Source: Pseudomonadota bacterium
GTDB lineage: Bacteria; Pseudomonadota; Alphaproteobacteria; RF32; CAG-239
Assembly: GCA_018362935.1 (NCBI GenBank)
Contig: JAHALQ010000016.1
Span: 1 to 29,675, forward strand
Length of the DNA: 29,675 nucleotides
Direction: 5' to 3'
Notes under the pieces: generated by a model
Database searches by the model: none
The model's input: the letters and a program-made list of their open reading frames with translations, nothing else
What the model was told of the DNA's origin: nothing
Made by a program: the position numbers and the translations under genes
Shown here: positions 29,591 through 29,675 of the stretch, in pieces
How positions within the stretch are numbered: position 1 is the first letter of the stretch
Layout: each line of letters opens with the position of its first letter

Positions 29591-29675
29591 TTAGAACAAT
29601 TTCAAGACAGACTGAGAAGCCTGAGAAGCCAGAGACAAAGAGTTAATCGCCAGCTGCTGTCTGGTTTGCAGAGCA
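29591..29675 (-). CDS. Flagellin, C-terminal fragment cut by the window edge
   Basis: The minus-strand frame ending at TAA 29591-29593 encodes 27 visible residues, ALQTRQQLAINSLSLASQASQSVLKLF. This is the conserved C-terminal D0 helix of bacterial flagellin (compare the usual '...QQLALQSLSLANQAPQSILSLF'). The helix packs inside the filament core and is needed for polymerisation. The rest of the gene lies beyond the window. A strong terminator follows, consistent with an abundant mRNA. Confidence 0.92.
   Translation of the reverse strand, partial: ALQTRQQLAINSLSLASQASQSVLKLF

Noticed and set aside
1..29675. CRISPR array, transposon ends or prophage
   Set aside because: No regularly spaced repeats, transposase, integrase or terminal inverted repeats were seen; gene order looks like ordinary chromosome.

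Overview
The window looks like a chromosomal stretch from an alphaproteobacterium. The evidence is a DUF1013/TrcR-type cell-cycle regulator, a flagellar regulator closely resembling Caulobacter FlbD, the zapA-6S RNA neighbourhood, an L31 without zinc-binding cysteines, and flagellin and hook genes controlled at least partly by sigma-54. The AT-rich spacers and reduced enzyme motifs would fit an uncultivated, possibly host-associated lineage, but genus and habitat cannot be read from the sequence. I see no transposase, tRNA, rRNA or CRISPR array.

Layout. 1-9 kb is mostly housekeeping: the tail of an unknown gene, a small XRE-type regulator, trcR with a histone-H1-like tail, a membrane protein with a degenerate cyclase-like end, rpmE, an efp / IMPase-like / OmpA-like operon flanked by a ThiE-like gene, then a rightward block (small coiled-coil protein, zapA, 6S RNA, YmdB-type phosphoesterase) and an unrecognised 382-residue protein. 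From 20.8 kb down to 9.1 kb, on the minus strand, runs one tight ten-gene flagellar operon: fliF, fliG, fliH, fliN, flbD, flhA, flhF, flhG, a large FliK-like protein and a membrane-anchored DnaJ-domain protein. It holds the MS ring, switch, export gate, placement GTPase/ATPase pair and the sigma-54 activator. From 26.1 to 21.3 kb, also on the minus strand, lies a second operon fliK-flgD-flgE (hook length, hook cap, hook), preceded by a consensus sigma-54 promoter, the expected target of FlbD. accB-accC (biotin carboxyl carrier and biotin carboxylase) follow rightward, then a secreted Sel1-repeat protein and the 3' end of a flagellin gene on the minus strand.

The most interesting unexplained element is the 480-base spacer between flgE and fliF. 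It contains a predicted minus-strand RNA of about 168 nt with its own sigma-70-like promoter, a hairpin whose loop can pair with the segment just before the terminator, a long-range stem, and an intrinsic terminator about 190 nt before fliF. It could be an independent small RNA or a terminator-controlled leader of the whole flagellar operon. Other points of note are pseudoenzyme-like neighbours of efp, a J-domain/SH3-like membrane protein in the flagellar operon, and a second FliK-like protein.
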